Source: Ancylobacter amanitiformis (lineage in GTDB: Bacteria > Pseudomonadota > Alphaproteobacteria > Rhizobiales > Xanthobacteraceae). From it: a stretch of DNA of 64,000 nt. The notes under the pieces are model-generated. The model saw only the letters and a list, made by a program, of their open reading frames with translations, did no database searches and was not told the origin of the DNA. Location of the stretch: contig NZ_JAUSVR010000010.1 in assembly GCF_030814815.1 (NCBI RefSeq), positions 100,793 to 164,792 of the forward strand. The letters run 5' to 3'. The position numbers were made by a program, and so were the translations under genes. Positions 30,879 through 40,628 of this stretch are shown piece by piece (positions within the stretch are counted from its first letter, which is position 1; each line of letters opens with the position of its first letter).

Positions 30879-31397
30879 TCAGTTGACCCCGCGGGTGGTT
30901 TCCCACAGGAACCACGTGCGGCGCTCGGTCTCGTCGATCCAGACCTCGAGCAGGCTGGTGGTGGCGACGTCGTTATATTCCTCGGCGACCGCATGCACTT
31001 CGCGCAGGATCGAGGTCAGCTTCTTGTTGTCCTCGGCCAGCTCGGCCAGCATGTCCTCGGGGGTCACGAACTCGGCGTCATTGTCGGGAATCCGCTGCAG
31101 GCGCTTGATGTGGCCGACCGAGCGCAGCGTGGTGCCGCCGATCTTGCGGGCACGCTCGGCAATGGCGTCGGTCATGGCGAAGATCTGCTCGCCCTGGTCG
31201 TCCAGCATCAGGTGATAGTCGCGGAAATGCGGGCCGGACATGTGCCAGTGGAAGTTCTTGGTCTTCACGTAGAGGACGAACACGTCGGCGAGGAGGGCCG
31301 TCAGGGCGGCGGAGACGTCACGGGTGGCGTCCGCGCCGAGATCGGTCGGCGTCTGCAGGGGGGCGGTCCGACGGGCCTTTGCCGCGTTGGTGTCCAT
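30879..31397 (-). CDS. dps: Dps-family ferritin-like DNA protection protein
   Basis: 172-residue four-helix protein of the Dps family, which forms dodecamers that oxidise and store iron with peroxide and protect DNA. Ferroxidase residues are visible in NFHWHMSGPHF (His50, His52), YHLMLDDQGEQI (His62, Asp66/67, Glu70). The N-terminal tail MDTNAAKARR is basic, suitable for DNA contact. It is monocistronic by spacing. A general-stress or OxyR control would be expected, but I see no clear site upstream. Confidence 0.93.
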   Translation of the reverse strand: MDTNAAKARRTAPLQTPTDLGADATRDVSAALTALLADVFVLYVKTKNFHWHMSGPHFRDYHLMLDDQGEQIFAMTDAIAERARKIGGTTLRSVGHIKRLQRIPDNDAEFVTPEDMLAELAEDNKKLTSILREVHAVAEEYNDVATTSLLEVWIDETERRTWFLWETTRGVN

Positions 31398-31561
31398 TGT
31401 GGCGCTCCATTGGCATTTGGTGGCGGGTTGGGCCTTGTCGGGCCGTCCGGTTCCAGCAGTTTCTCGCGGAACGTCCCTGTTCTAGGACGGTACGACGTGC
31501 GGAAGAAGTGACCGGACGTGTCGATGACCTATACGTGCGTTTGCCTCCGCGACGCCGTGGT

Positions 31562-32077
31562 TCAGCGCAAGTTCGCCCTCACGCGGCGAAGCAGCGCCCG
31601 TGCCCGGCGCTTGAGCGTATCGAGGCGCAGCCATGCGACGATTCGATCGCGAATCGTGCTGGCCGAGGTAATGATCGATGCCATCCACGCGATGGTCATG
31701 AGCTTGGGCTTGCCGGCGGTGAAGATGCGTTCGATCAGCACGAAACTGACGAGATGGGCCAGGACGAACATGGTCGTGCCGGTGCGCACCGCGCCTTTGG
31801 CGATCCACAGCAGCGCGACGAATTTCAGCGGCTCGACGGTGGCGTAGGGAACCAGAAGCAGCGCCAGCACGGCGAGGGGCCCGCGCGCGGCGATCCAGCG
31901 CTCGAAGGCCTGCATGAGCGCGAGCGCGGCAAGGCGCCGGATCAGGGGGCGGTAGATCGGCCGCACCAGTTCGTCGAGCAGGATGACGAGCGTGGCAATG
32001 AGGCGGAAGAGGAGGCTCAGCGCTGCCAGCGGCAGGGAGCGCCTTCGTGCCGGCGGAGGTGCCGTAGGGTCGGGCAT
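31562..32077 (-). CDS. Hypothetical membrane protein
   Basis: 171 residues. Hydrophobic helices at about 17-37, 66-86 and 97-117 are separated by arginine-rich stretches, and the C-terminus is strongly basic (RLDTLKRRARALLRRVRANLR). No family recognised with confidence. It is upstream of nothing obvious: the next gene in its direction is dps, 165 bp away. Coding is supported by hydrophobic pattern and codon bias rather than by motif. Confidence 0.65.
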   Translation of the reverse strand: MPDPTAPPPARRRSLPLAALSLLFRLIATLVILLDELVRPIYRPLIRRLAALALMQAFERWIAARGPLAVLALLLVPYATVEPLKFVALLWIAKGAVRTGTTMFVLAHLVSFVLIERIFTAGKPKLMTIAWMASIITSASTIRDRIVAWLRLDTLKRRARALLRRVRANLR

Positions 32078-32156
32078 GGGCTGATCAGCACCGCGATTCG
32101 GTCCGGTTCCACGGCGGAAGGGATCGACGCGATATGAACCGGCGCGGCGGCCGGTG

Positions 32157-32549
32157 TCACGAATTGAGCGAGACGGGACTGCCCTCGCCGAGTGCCCGGT
32201 CGATGCAGGCGATCATGTCCGCGCCATCGAACGGCTTGGCCAGGAAGCCGACGGCGCCACCCGCATCGACCTGTCGGCGGATGCGCTCCTCGGGGAAGGC
32301 GGTGATGAAGATGAGCGGCGTGGTGTCGCCGCGGGCCCGCAGCACGCTTTGCAACTCGACGCCGCTCATGCCCGGCATCTGCACGTCGGTGATCACGCAG
32401 GAGGTCGTCCCCACCAGCGCCGACTGGAGAAAATCCTCGGCGGAGGCGAAGGTGCGGGCCTTCAGGCCCAGCGATCTAACGAGGCTTTCGGTGGCGACGC
32501 GCACAGACTCGTCGTCATCGATGATCGAAATCATCGGAGTGGCGGACAC
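32157..32549 (-). CDS. Single-domain response regulator (FixJ-type receiver)
   Basis: 130 residues from the GTG at 32549 (GAGG upstream); an internal ATG 15 bp later is an alternative. Stand-alone receiver with the acidic pocket DDDE, phosphoacceptor aspartate in VITDVQMPG, switch threonine in FITAFP and lysine in LAKPF. No output domain. It is downstream of the sensor kinase and the FixJ-type regulator and 105 bp from the latter, so it probably shares or competes for the same phosphoryl flow. Confidence 0.9.
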   Translation of the reverse strand: MSATPMISIIDDDESVRVATESLVRSLGLKARTFASAEDFLQSALVGTTSCVITDVQMPGMSGVELQSVLRARGDTTPLIFITAFPEERIRRQVDAGGAVGFLAKPFDGADMIACIDRALGEGSPVSLNS

Positions 32550-32654
32550 GTGAGGTACCTCGATTCGGGGAAGCCGCGCGGCGTGGCGCCGCTGATCTGC
32601 CGTCAATATAGGCCGAACAAACCCCACTTTCGAATTATACGCAGGTTTGTCGCT

Positions 32655-33302
32655 TTATCTCTTGGCATTGTGCAGGCCCAACGTTTCGGCAAGCCGGACA
32701 AGGTCGGCCAGCGAGCGGGCGCCCATTTTCCGCATGACGTGGCCGCGGTGAATCTTCACGGTGATCTCGCTGAGACCGACTTCGGCGGCGACCTGCTTGT
32801 TCATCAGGCCGGATGTCACCAGCGTCATCACCTGCTTCTCGCGCGGGCTGAGCGTCTCGAACATTCCCTGCACATCGGACACGGCCTTCAACTCGTCGCG
32901 GCGCGAGCGGTCGAGCTGGATCGCGGTGGCGACCGCGTCCAGCATGTCCTGGTCGCGGAACGGCTTGGTGAGGAAATCCACCGCCCCGGCCTTCATCGCC
33001 CGCACGGACATGGGGATGTCCCCGTGCCCGGTCATGAAGATGATCGGCATGTCGATTTCCGAGCGCGCCAGCTGGCCCTGGAAGTCCAGCCCGCTCACGC
33101 CGGGCAGGCGGATGTCGAGCACGAGGCAGCGCGGCACTTCGGGCAGGCGGGCGGCCAGAAGCTCGCTGGCCGAGGCGAACAGTTCCACCTGCAGGCCGAC
33201 CGAACGGAACAGGCTGGAGAGCGCCTCGCGCAGGGCCTGGTCGTCATCCACCACGATGACCAGCGGTTCGGCGGAAGCGGCATTCGGCGAGCGGGTATTC
33301 AC
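32655..33302 (-). CDS. FixJ-family response regulator
   Basis: 215 residues. Receiver domain with DDD, phosphoacceptor aspartate in LVLDIRLPG, FMTGHGD and LTKPF. It is joined to a LuxR/GerE-type helix-turn-helix (LSPREKQVMTLVTSGLMNKQVA, then VKIHRGHVMRKMGA). Overlaps the sensor kinase gene by four bases, so translation is coupled and the two are cognate partners. Target genes are unknown; the neighbouring pump and membrane genes are candidates. Confidence 0.93.
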   Translation of the reverse strand: MNTRSPNAASAEPLVIVVDDDQALREALSSLFRSVGLQVELFASASELLAARLPEVPRCLVLDIRLPGVSGLDFQGQLARSEIDMPIIFMTGHGDIPMSVRAMKAGAVDFLTKPFRDQDMLDAVATAIQLDRSRRDELKAVSDVQGMFETLSPREKQVMTLVTSGLMNKQVAAEVGLSEITVKIHRGHVMRKMGARSLADLVRLAETLGLHNAKR

Positions 33303-34789
33303 GGCTGGTTTTCCTTCGTGATGGGCAGCTTGACGGTGAACAGCATGCCGCCGCCCTCCCTCAACGTGGGCATGATGCGCCCGCTATGGGCTTCGATGAT
33401 CGAGCGGGAAATGGACAGGCCCATTCCCATGCCTTCCTTCTTGGTCGTGTAGAAGGCATTGAACAGCAGGGGCAGATTGTCGGCCTCGATCCCCGGTCCG
33501 CTATCCTTGACCTCCATGATGACGCCGTCATCCTCCCCCGCACCCGACCGCCGGGTGACGAAGCCGAGCCGCCGCCGCTTGGGCGCCACGGCATCCATGG
33601 ACTGGATGGCGTTGAGCGCCAGATTGAGCATGACCTGCTGCAGCTGGACGCGGTCGCCGAGAATGGTCGGCAGGCTGCGATCGAGCGTCAGTTCGAGCGC
33701 CACGCGGTGGGTGGACAATTCGCGCTCCAGCAGCAGCAGGACGTCGTCCACCACTTCGTTGACGTCGACCGGCCGGTGCTCGGGATCGCTGCGGCGGGCG
33801 AGCGAGCGCAGCCGCGCGACCACCTGGCTGGCCCGCCGGCCATTGCTGATCATGCGCTCGACCGTGGCCCTGGCCTCGCCGATATCGGGAATCGGCCGGC
33901 CGAGCCAGCGCAGGCAGGCCTCGCCATTGGTGACGACGGCGGCGAGCGGCTGGTTGATCTCATGCGCGATGGAGGCGGTCAGTTCGCCCATGGTGGTGAC
34001 GCGGGTGACATGGGCAAGCTCGCTCTCCGCCTTGTGCAGGGCGTCCTCGGCCTTGCGCCGCTCGCTGATGTCGCTGTTGGTCTCCATGGTGAGAGCGGGG
34101 CGCCCGCGCTCGTCGCGCTGCAGCGACCAGCGGCTCATGACGACCACTTCGGACCCATCCTTGCGGCAGTGGATGAGTTCACCTTCCCACCGGCCGGCGC
34201 GCAGCAATTCCGCGCGAATGTCGGCCGGCGGGGAAGGAAACACGGTGCGCAGCAGCTGCGCCGTCTTCTGGCCCACGGCGTCGGACCGGCTCCAGCCATA
34301 GAGTTCTTCCGCGCCCTTGCTCCAGTAGAGAATGGTGTCGGTGGCATCGCGCACGAAGATGGCGTCATGCGTCAGGTCGAGCAGGTCGGCCTGCTCCCGG
34401 AGCGACCGCGTGGCCTCCTCGTTCCTCAGCGACAGCAGCGTGGTGACGGAAATGGCGGCGATGCTCACGAGGCAGCGCATGATGGCACTGGGGTCGAGAT
34501 CATGGGCGTGCATCCACATGAAACTCATCATGGCGAGCGCGATGCACAGGCCGCCGACCGCCAGGACGCCCTTGCGCTCGAAATACGGCGCCGACAGCAG
34601 CACGACGACGACGTAGAGCACGGCGATCGCCATATCGAGCGGCGAGAGCGTGTCGATGGCAAAAATCAAAGCGGCCAGCACGGTCACGAGAACCGCCATC
34701 TGCCAGTTGCGCGTCGTGGCGACGCTGCGCGCGTCTCGCCGGGTCGGTGGTTGAGAGCGGTCCATCTGCCCCTGCGTGTCTAGCCCCAC
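33299..34789 (-). CDS. Membrane PAS sensor histidine kinase
   Basis: 496 residues from a GTG at 34789; an ATG at 34765 with AGGGG three bases before it would give 488. Four N-terminal membrane helices (about 30-120) are followed by a PAS domain (TLTHDAIFVRDA-type region, about 137-255), a HisKA helix with SIAHEINQPLAAVV, and an ATPase domain with N-box LNLALNAIQSMD, DSGPGI and GMGMGLSISRSI. The NQPLAA pattern is that of FixL/DctB-like kinases. No heme-binding histidine context is evident, so oxygen sensing is not claimed. Confidence 0.9.
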   Translation of the reverse strand: MGLDTQGQMDRSQPPTRRDARSVATTRNWQMAVLVTVLAALIFAIDTLSPLDMAIAVLYVVVVLLSAPYFERKGVLAVGGLCIALAMMSFMWMHAHDLDPSAIMRCLVSIAAISVTTLLSLRNEEATRSLREQADLLDLTHDAIFVRDATDTILYWSKGAEELYGWSRSDAVGQKTAQLLRTVFPSPPADIRAELLRAGRWEGELIHCRKDGSEVVVMSRWSLQRDERGRPALTMETNSDISERRKAEDALHKAESELAHVTRVTTMGELTASIAHEINQPLAAVVTNGEACLRWLGRPIPDIGEARATVERMISNGRRASQVVARLRSLARRSDPEHRPVDVNEVVDDVLLLLERELSTHRVALELTLDRSLPTILGDRVQLQQVMLNLALNAIQSMDAVAPKRRRLGFVTRRSGAGEDDGVIMEVKDSGPGIEADNLPLLFNAFYTTKKEGMGMGLSISRSIIEAHSGRIMPTLREGGGMLFTVKLPITKENQP

Positions 34790-34960
34790 CGAGAAGTTCC
34801 AGACTTCCGCGGCGAGCGTCTTTTCCTACGGCTGCATGCTTGTCGAATAGCACGGCGTCACCCGCGCGGTCCTCAGCGCCTGCGAGGGTAGCGGGTGGCA
34901 GCGCGGGTGCAACGGCAAGTCTCGCTCACGCCTGTCGCTCCATCGCCTACCCCTGTCCTC

Positions 34961-37900
34961 TCAGCCATGCGCCCCGGCCGGGGAGGGCTCGGGCCGGCGC
35001 CGGCGGCCGATCCGGTCGAGGAACAGGAAGATCACCGGCGTGGTGTAGAGCGTGAGCAACTGGCTGACGACCAGCCCGCCGACAATGGCGTAGCCGAGCG
35101 GCTGGCGCAGCTCCGATCCGGTGCCATGGCCCAGCATCAGCGGCACGCCGGCCAGCAGCGCGGCGAAGGTGGTCATCAGGATCGGGCGGAAGCGCAGCAG
35201 GCACGCCTCGCGGATCGCGTCATGGGGCGACATTCCGTCGACCCGCTCGCGCTCGATGGCGAAGTCCACGATCATGATGCCGTTCTTCTTCACGATGCCG
35301 ATCAACAGGATCAGGCCGATCAGCGCGATGATCGAGAAGTCGAAGCCGAACATCCACAGCATGATCAGCGCCCCGAGCCCGGCCGAGGGCAGGGTGGAGA
35401 GGATGGTCAGCGGGTGGACATAGCTCTCATAGAGCACGCCGAGGATCACATAGATCACCAGCAGGGCGGCCAGCACCAGCGCGGGTTCGCTGGCCAGCGA
35501 CTGCTGGAAGGCCTGGGCATTGCCCTGGAAGGCGCCGGTCAGCGTCGCCGGCTTGCCGATCTCGGTCTCCGCCCGGTGGATCGCCGCCACCGCGTCGCCG
35601 AGCGCCACGCCCGCCGCCAGGTTGAAGGACAGCGTCACCGAGGGAAACTGCGACTGATGGTTGATCGACAGGAAGCTGGTGGGCAGCGACGTCCACTTGG
35701 CGAGGACGCTGAGCGGCACCTGCTGGCCGGTGATCGGGGAGGTGACATAGAGATCGTCCAGCGCGCGCGGCGAATTCTGCAGCTCCGGCAGCACTTCAAG
35801 AATGACGTGGTAGCTGTTGAGCTGGGTGAAGTATTGCGTCACCTGCCGCTGTCCGAACGCATCGTACAGCGTGTTGTCGATCAACGCGGGGCTGATGCCG
35901 AGCCGCTCCGCCTGGTCACGGTCGATCGTGAGCGTCAGCGTGGTGCCGCCGGCCTGCTGGTCCGAGGCGAGGCTGGTCAGTTCGGGCAGGGTCTTCAGCT
36001 TCGCCAGCATCTTCGGCGCCCACGCGTTGAGTTCGTCGATATTGCCGTCCTGCAGCGTGTACTGGAACTGGGTGCGCGCGACGCGCCCGCCAATGTTGAG
36101 GTCCTGTGCCGCCTGGAGAAACAGCGCGGCGCCCTCCACCTTGGCCAGCCGGGCGTTCAGCCGGTCGATGATCTGGAAGGCGGAGGCCTCGCGCGCCTCG
36201 CGCGGCTTCAGGGTGATGAACATCTTGCCATTATTCACCGTCTGCCCCGCCCCGGCGCCGACCCCCATGCCCACCGTCGCCACGTCGGGATCGGCCGCGA
36301 CGATCTCGGCGAGGGCGAGCTGGTGCTTGACCATCTCGGCGAAGGAAATGTCCTGCGCCGCTTCCGACACGCCGATGATCAGGCCGGTATCCTGCTGGGG
36401 GAAGAAGCCCTTGGGAATCTCGTAGAACAGCACGCCGGTCGCCGCGACCGCCGCGAGGAAAATGGCGAGCGTGATGCGCGCGTGATCGAGCGCCATATCC
36501 AGCGTCACCCGATAGCCCGCGAGCAGCGCGTCGAAGCCGCGCTCGGAGAGCCGGTAGAGCCGGCCGTGCGTCTCCTCCTTGCGCTTCGGCTTGAGGAACA
36601 GCGCGCACAGGGTGGGCGTCAGCGTCAGCGAAACGAGCGCCGAGACGGCGATGGTGATCGTCACCGTGACGGCGAATTCGCGAAACAGCCGGCCGACCAG
36701 CCCGCCCATCAGCAGTAGCGGGATGAACACCGCCATCAGCGACAGGCTGATCGACAGGATGGTGAAACCGATTTCGGCCGAGCCGTCGAGCGCCGCCTGG
36801 AGCGGGGTCTTGCCCATTTCCAGATGTCGCTCGATATTTTCCAGCATGACGATGGCATCGTCCACCACGAAGCCGACGGCGATGGAGAGGCCCATCAGCG
36901 AGAGGTTGTCGAGGCTGTAGCCGCACACATACATGGCCGCGAACGTGCCGACGATGGCGAGCGGCACGGCCAGCGAGGGGATGATCGTTGCCCTGACATT
37001 GCGCAGGAAGACGAAGATCACCGCGACGACGAGAACGATGGTGATGACGAGGGTCTTCTCCACATCGGCCACCGAGGCGCGGATGGTGCCGGTGCGATCG
37101 CTGACGATCTCCAGATCGAGCCCGGCCGGCGCGCTCGCCATCAGCGTGGGCAGCTGCGCCTTGATCTGGTCGACCGTGTCGATGACGTTGGCGCCGGGCA
37201 GCTTGAACACCGGCAGGAGAATGGCCTTCTGCCCGTTCGCCCAGGCGGCGAGCTGGTCGTTCTCCGGCGCATCCACCGCCGTGCCGATGTCGCGCACCCG
37301 CACGGGGGCGCCATTGCGCCACGCAAGGATGGCGTCGCGCCATGGCGCGGCCGAGGTCAGCTGGTCGTTGTCGAACAGGGTAAAGGTGCGCTGGCGGCCC
37401 TGCACGGTGCCCTTTGGATCGTTGACCGTCGTCGAGACGATGGCGCTGCGGATATCCTCCAGCGACAGGCCCAGATTGGCGACCTTCGAGGGGTCGACCT
37501 GGATGCGCACCGAGGGCTTCTGCTGGCCAAATACCGAGACCTGACCGACGCCGCCGATCTGGCTGATATGCTGCTGCAGGATGTTCTCGGCGAAATCGTC
37601 GACCTGGATGATGGGCAGCGTCTTCGAGCTGAGCGCGAGGACCAGGATCGGCGGATCGGCCGGGTTCACCTTGCGATAGGTCGGCGGCGCCGGCAGGTTG
37701 GTGGGCAATTGCCCGCCCGCGGCGTTGATCGCGGTCTGCACGTCCTGCGCCGCCGAATTGATCTCGACGCCGAGGTTGAACTGCAGGGTGATGGACGAAT
37801 TGCCGAGCGTCGAGATGGAGGTCATCTGCGACAGGCCGGGAATCTCGCCGAACTGGCGTTCCAGCGGCTGCGTCACCGAGGAGGCGATGATTTCCGGGCT

Positions 37901-38062
37901 GGCGCCGGGCAACTGCGTCGATACTTGCAGCGTCGGAAAATCGACATCGGGCAGCGGCGCCACCGGCAGGCGCGGGAAGGCGGCGGCGCCGAGCGCGAGC
38001 AGGCCGGCCATCAGCAGCGAGGTGCCGATCGGGTGGCGGATGAACCAGGAGGAGAGCGACAT
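34961..38062 (-). CDS. RND-family multidrug efflux permease (MdtB/MdtC-like)
   Basis: 1033-residue AcrB-type transporter with 12 membrane helices and two large periplasmic loops. TM4 carries the proton-relay pair in VVDDAIVMLENIERH, and SLTLTPTLCALFLKP lies near the middle. It starts MSLSSWFIRHPIGTSLLMAG, typical of the MdtB/MdtC/MuxB branch. Only one RND gene is present, unlike the heteromeric mdtBC pair, so a homotrimer is likely. It follows its adaptor gene by two bases. No outer-membrane channel gene is in the window. Confidence 0.93.
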   Translation of the reverse strand: MSLSSWFIRHPIGTSLLMAGLLALGAAAFPRLPVAPLPDVDFPTLQVSTQLPGASPEIIASSVTQPLERQFGEIPGLSQMTSISTLGNSSITLQFNLGVEINSAAQDVQTAINAAGGQLPTNLPAPPTYRKVNPADPPILVLALSSKTLPIIQVDDFAENILQQHISQIGGVGQVSVFGQQKPSVRIQVDPSKVANLGLSLEDIRSAIVSTTVNDPKGTVQGRQRTFTLFDNDQLTSAAPWRDAILAWRNGAPVRVRDIGTAVDAPENDQLAAWANGQKAILLPVFKLPGANVIDTVDQIKAQLPTLMASAPAGLDLEIVSDRTGTIRASVADVEKTLVITIVLVVAVIFVFLRNVRATIIPSLAVPLAIVGTFAAMYVCGYSLDNLSLMGLSIAVGFVVDDAIVMLENIERHLEMGKTPLQAALDGSAEIGFTILSISLSLMAVFIPLLLMGGLVGRLFREFAVTVTITIAVSALVSLTLTPTLCALFLKPKRKEETHGRLYRLSERGFDALLAGYRVTLDMALDHARITLAIFLAAVAATGVLFYEIPKGFFPQQDTGLIIGVSEAAQDISFAEMVKHQLALAEIVAADPDVATVGMGVGAGAGQTVNNGKMFITLKPREAREASAFQIIDRLNARLAKVEGAALFLQAAQDLNIGGRVARTQFQYTLQDGNIDELNAWAPKMLAKLKTLPELTSLASDQQAGGTTLTLTIDRDQAERLGISPALIDNTLYDAFGQRQVTQYFTQLNSYHVILEVLPELQNSPRALDDLYVTSPITGQQVPLSVLAKWTSLPTSFLSINHQSQFPSVTLSFNLAAGVALGDAVAAIHRAETEIGKPATLTGAFQGNAQAFQQSLASEPALVLAALLVIYVILGVLYESYVHPLTILSTLPSAGLGALIMLWMFGFDFSIIALIGLILLIGIVKKNGIMIVDFAIERERVDGMSPHDAIREACLLRFRPILMTTFAALLAGVPLMLGHGTGSELRQPLGYAIVGGLVVSQLLTLYTTPVIFLFLDRIGRRRRPEPSPAGAHG

Positions 38063-38064
38063 GG

Positions 38065-39276
38065 TCAGCCTCCTGTCGCAGCTGTGGCGGGGGCGGGCTC
38101 CGGTGCCGGCGCGCGGGGGGCTTCGGTCGGCGTGACGAGCGTTCCCGGCGCGAGGCGGTACTGGCCACGCGTCACCACGGTGCGGCCCGCCTCCAGCCCC
38201 TTCGTCACCACGGCGATATTGTTGGCGATCTGGCCGGTCTCGACCGGGGCAAGGGCCACCTTGTCGCCGGCCTCCACCGTGTAGACGAAGGTGCCGTCCG
38301 GCCCGCGCTGGACCGCATCGGCGGGCACGGTGACGACCTGGGGCAGGGTGCCGACCCGCAGCTTGATGTCGACGAACAGGCCGGGCCAGAGCGCGTCCTG
38401 CTGGTTGGGGAAGTTCGACTTCACCTGCAGCGTGCCGCTTTGCGGGTCGATCTTGTTGTCGATGATCTCCACGATACCGGTATCCAGCACCGTGCCGTCG
38501 TCGCGCGAGACCGCCTGCGCTTCCACCGGGCCGCGGCCGAGCGCGTCGCGAATGGCGGCGACATCGGCCTGCGGCAGGGTGGAGATGACCGAGATCGGGT
38601 GGATCTGGTTGATGACCACAAGGCCGTTCGTATCGGTGGTGTGGACGATATTGCCCTGGTCGACGAGGCGGATGCCGGCGCGCCCGTCAATGGGCGAGGT
38701 GATCCGCGTATAGGAGAGTTCGGTCTGCGCGCTGTCGATCGCCGCCTTGTCCTGGGCGATCTGCGCCTGCAGCTGGGCCACCGTGCTCTGCTCGTTGTCG
38801 ACCGCCTGCTGGCTGGCAAAGGCGTCCTTGCCCAGCTTGAAATCGCGCTGGTAGGTCAGTTCCGCATTGGCCAGCGCCGCCTCGTCCTGCGCGAGCTTGG
38901 CCTTGGCCTCTTCCAGCGCCGCCTCAAAGGTGCGCGGATCGATGACGGCGATCACGTCGCCCTGGCGGATATCCTGCCCCTCCTTGTAGAGCACCTGCTG
39001 CAACTGGCCGTCGACGCGCGAGCGGATCGTTACGGTGTTGTAGGGCTCCACCGTGCCGATGCCCACGAGATAGACCGGCACGTCCTGCCGCGTGGCGCGG
39101 GCCACCTGCGCGGGCACGGCCACGACCGGCGCCGGCGGCGGCGGGGGGCGATCCTCAAGGCGCAGGAGACCGTAGCCGACGCCGAAGACGGCGAGTGCCG
39201 CCCCGGCGAGGAGGACGGTGCGCGGCAGGTGGCGCGGCAGGTGGCGCGGCAGATGGCGCGGCGGGTTCTGGGGCAT
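38065..39276 (-). CDS. RND efflux periplasmic adaptor (MdtA-like)
   Basis: 403 residues from the ATG at 39276; an upstream frame to 39384 looks non-coding. An N-terminal membrane anchor (about 18-36) is preceded by three PRHL repeats. The adaptor has lipoyl halves (VDGQLQQVLYKEGQDIRQGDVI and TSPIDGRAGIRLVDQGN), a coiled-coil hairpin between them and a beta-barrel with LPQADVAAIRDAL. It links the RND pump to an outer-membrane channel. It is divergent from the AraC-family regulator. Confidence 0.9.
   Translation of the reverse strand: MPQNPPRHLPRHLPRHLPRTVLLAGAALAVFGVGYGLLRLEDRPPPPPAPVVAVPAQVARATRQDVPVYLVGIGTVEPYNTVTIRSRVDGQLQQVLYKEGQDIRQGDVIAVIDPRTFEAALEEAKAKLAQDEAALANAELTYQRDFKLGKDAFASQQAVDNEQSTVAQLQAQIAQDKAAIDSAQTELSYTRITSPIDGRAGIRLVDQGNIVHTTDTNGLVVINQIHPISVISTLPQADVAAIRDALGRGPVEAQAVSRDDGTVLDTGIVEIIDNKIDPQSGTLQVKSNFPNQQDALWPGLFVDIKLRVGTLPQVVTVPADAVQRGPDGTFVYTVEAGDKVALAPVETGQIANNIAVVTKGLEAGRTVVTRGQYRLAPGTLVTPTEAPRAPAPEPAPATAATGG
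39221..39256. repeat. 12-bp tandem repeat inside the RND adaptor gene
   Basis: Three units of CGCGGCAGGTGG (the third with one change, CGCGGCAGATGG) encode the N-terminal PRHL repeats of the adaptor on the reverse strand. As the period is a multiple of three, copy changes would keep the frame. Confidence 0.85.
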
Positions 39277-39695
39277 GGCAGTGGCCAGGTTTCGCGGGCC
39301 CGCCGCTCGGGTCGGCCCGCTCCGGCGGCACGGTGCCGCGGGTCCTCGAGTGGATTGCATTGGAGGCGTTCCAGAGTTCGGCATCTTTCGCGATTGCCGC
39401 TGTCTTGCCGATCCGCCCCCTCACGCCCCCGGCGAGTGCCAACTCGCACGCTCCTATACCAAGGTATCTATTCCTCACACTCATCATATATCCGTCGAAA
39501 CCCACGTAGAATGGAGACGATGACAGGCCAGTCTATTGTTTGATCACCGCCAGATGCGAACTGGATGGGCCGACCGGAAGACGGATCGCAACCGATACAC
39601 GCCACTCCGCGGATGCTGGAAGTGGCCTGTGCCTGCGGTCCGGGAGGGCGCCATTCGGGAGCAAACGCCATTTCAAGGGATCAAGGGATCAGGCC
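39277..39695. other. Divergent regulatory region between the RND adaptor and AraC regulator
   Basis: About 420 bp with no credible gene. The stretch 39450-39492 is A/T-rich and holds the imperfect palindrome CTATACCAAGGTATC (39454-39468), a likely operator or promoter area. A similar motif is at 43393-43407. Confidence 0.5.
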
Positions 39696-40598
39696 ATGTC
39701 GCTTCATGTCACGCCGCCTTTCGAAGCCTTCGCCGTCAACGCCCGCGCCGGTGAAATCATTGGTTCGCGTTCCGAGGGCCGGACGGCTCCCGCCTTCGAC
39801 GGCTTTGCGCCCGGCGCGCTGCCGGACGAGCGCCTTTCCGTCCAGCTCGGCCATATGGGCGTGGTGATCGCCGTCTCCACGCCGGCCCAGGGCGGGCCGG
39901 TCGGCGCTTCGTTCCGGGCTCCCGCACGTACCGAGACCGCCGATACCATCCAGCTTCTGGTCACGCGCTCCGATTTCGAGCGGCTCGCCGGCCTCCTCGT
40001 CGACGACCATGGCGATGAGGGGCGTCTCGCGTCCTCCACCGATCCGGTGATCCAGCGCCTGGCCCTCGCACTCGGCTCGGCCGAGCGCAGCGACAAGGAA
40101 TTCGGCGGCGTCTATGCCGATGCGCTGCGCCTTGCCATCGTGACCCGCCTGCTCGCCGCCGATACGCGCTGCGAGGAAGAGACGGGCGAGCAGCCGGGCA
40201 TGCCGGCGGCCCGGATTTCCGAGATCGACGCGCCGTCCAGCCAGCCGCGCCGCCCCAAGACCGGCCTGCCGAAGTGGCGCTTCAAGCGTGTCGCGGCCTA
40301 TGTCGAGGAGCATCTGGGCGAGGCGGTCACGCTGGCCGACATGGCCGAGGCCGCCGGCCTGAGCCGCATGCACTTCGCCGCCCAGTTCCGCATCGCCACC
40401 GGCGTGCGCCCGCATGAATACCTGCTGCGCCGCCGCATCGAGCGGGCCCAGGAAATGCTGCTGGAGAGCCGCGACTCACTGGTCGAGATCGCGCTGGGCG
40501 TCGGCTTCCAGACGCAGGCCCACTTCACGACCGTGTTCCGCCGCTTCGTCGGCGACACGCCCTACCAGTGGCGCTGCGCCAACCGGAACCGCGGCTGA
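39696..40598 (+). CDS. AraC-family transcriptional regulator
   Basis: 300 residues from the ATG at 39696; a longer frame to 39540 lacks protein character. The C-terminal AraC domain (about 200-298) has both helix-turn-helices: VTLADMAEAAGLSRMHFAAQF and the second ending in VGFQTQAHFTTVFRRFVGDTP. The N-terminal half is the effector region of unknown ligand. It lies between the RND pump (divergent) and the EmrAB-type pump (30 bp downstream, same strand), so it probably controls one or both drug pumps. Confidence 0.9.
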   Translation: MSLHVTPPFEAFAVNARAGEIIGSRSEGRTAPAFDGFAPGALPDERLSVQLGHMGVVIAVSTPAQGGPVGASFRAPARTETADTIQLLVTRSDFERLAGLLVDDHGDEGRLASSTDPVIQRLALALGSAERSDKEFGGVYADALRLAIVTRLLAADTRCEEETGEQPGMPAARISEIDAPSSQPRRPKTGLPKWRFKRVAAYVEEHLGEAVTLADMAEAAGLSRMHFAAQFRIATGVRPHEYLLRRRIERAQEMLLESRDSLVEIALGVGFQTQAHFTTVFRRFVGDTPYQWRCANRNRG

Positions 40599-40628
40599 CG
40601 CGTGCAGGGCAGTGGGGGAGGGCCGGCC

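Noticed and set aside
34895..38284. Long forward-strand frames opposite the RND pump
   Set aside because: Composition is that of mirror frames (Gln/His/Arg/Asp-rich), while the reverse strand encodes a full RND protein with its proton-relay aspartates.
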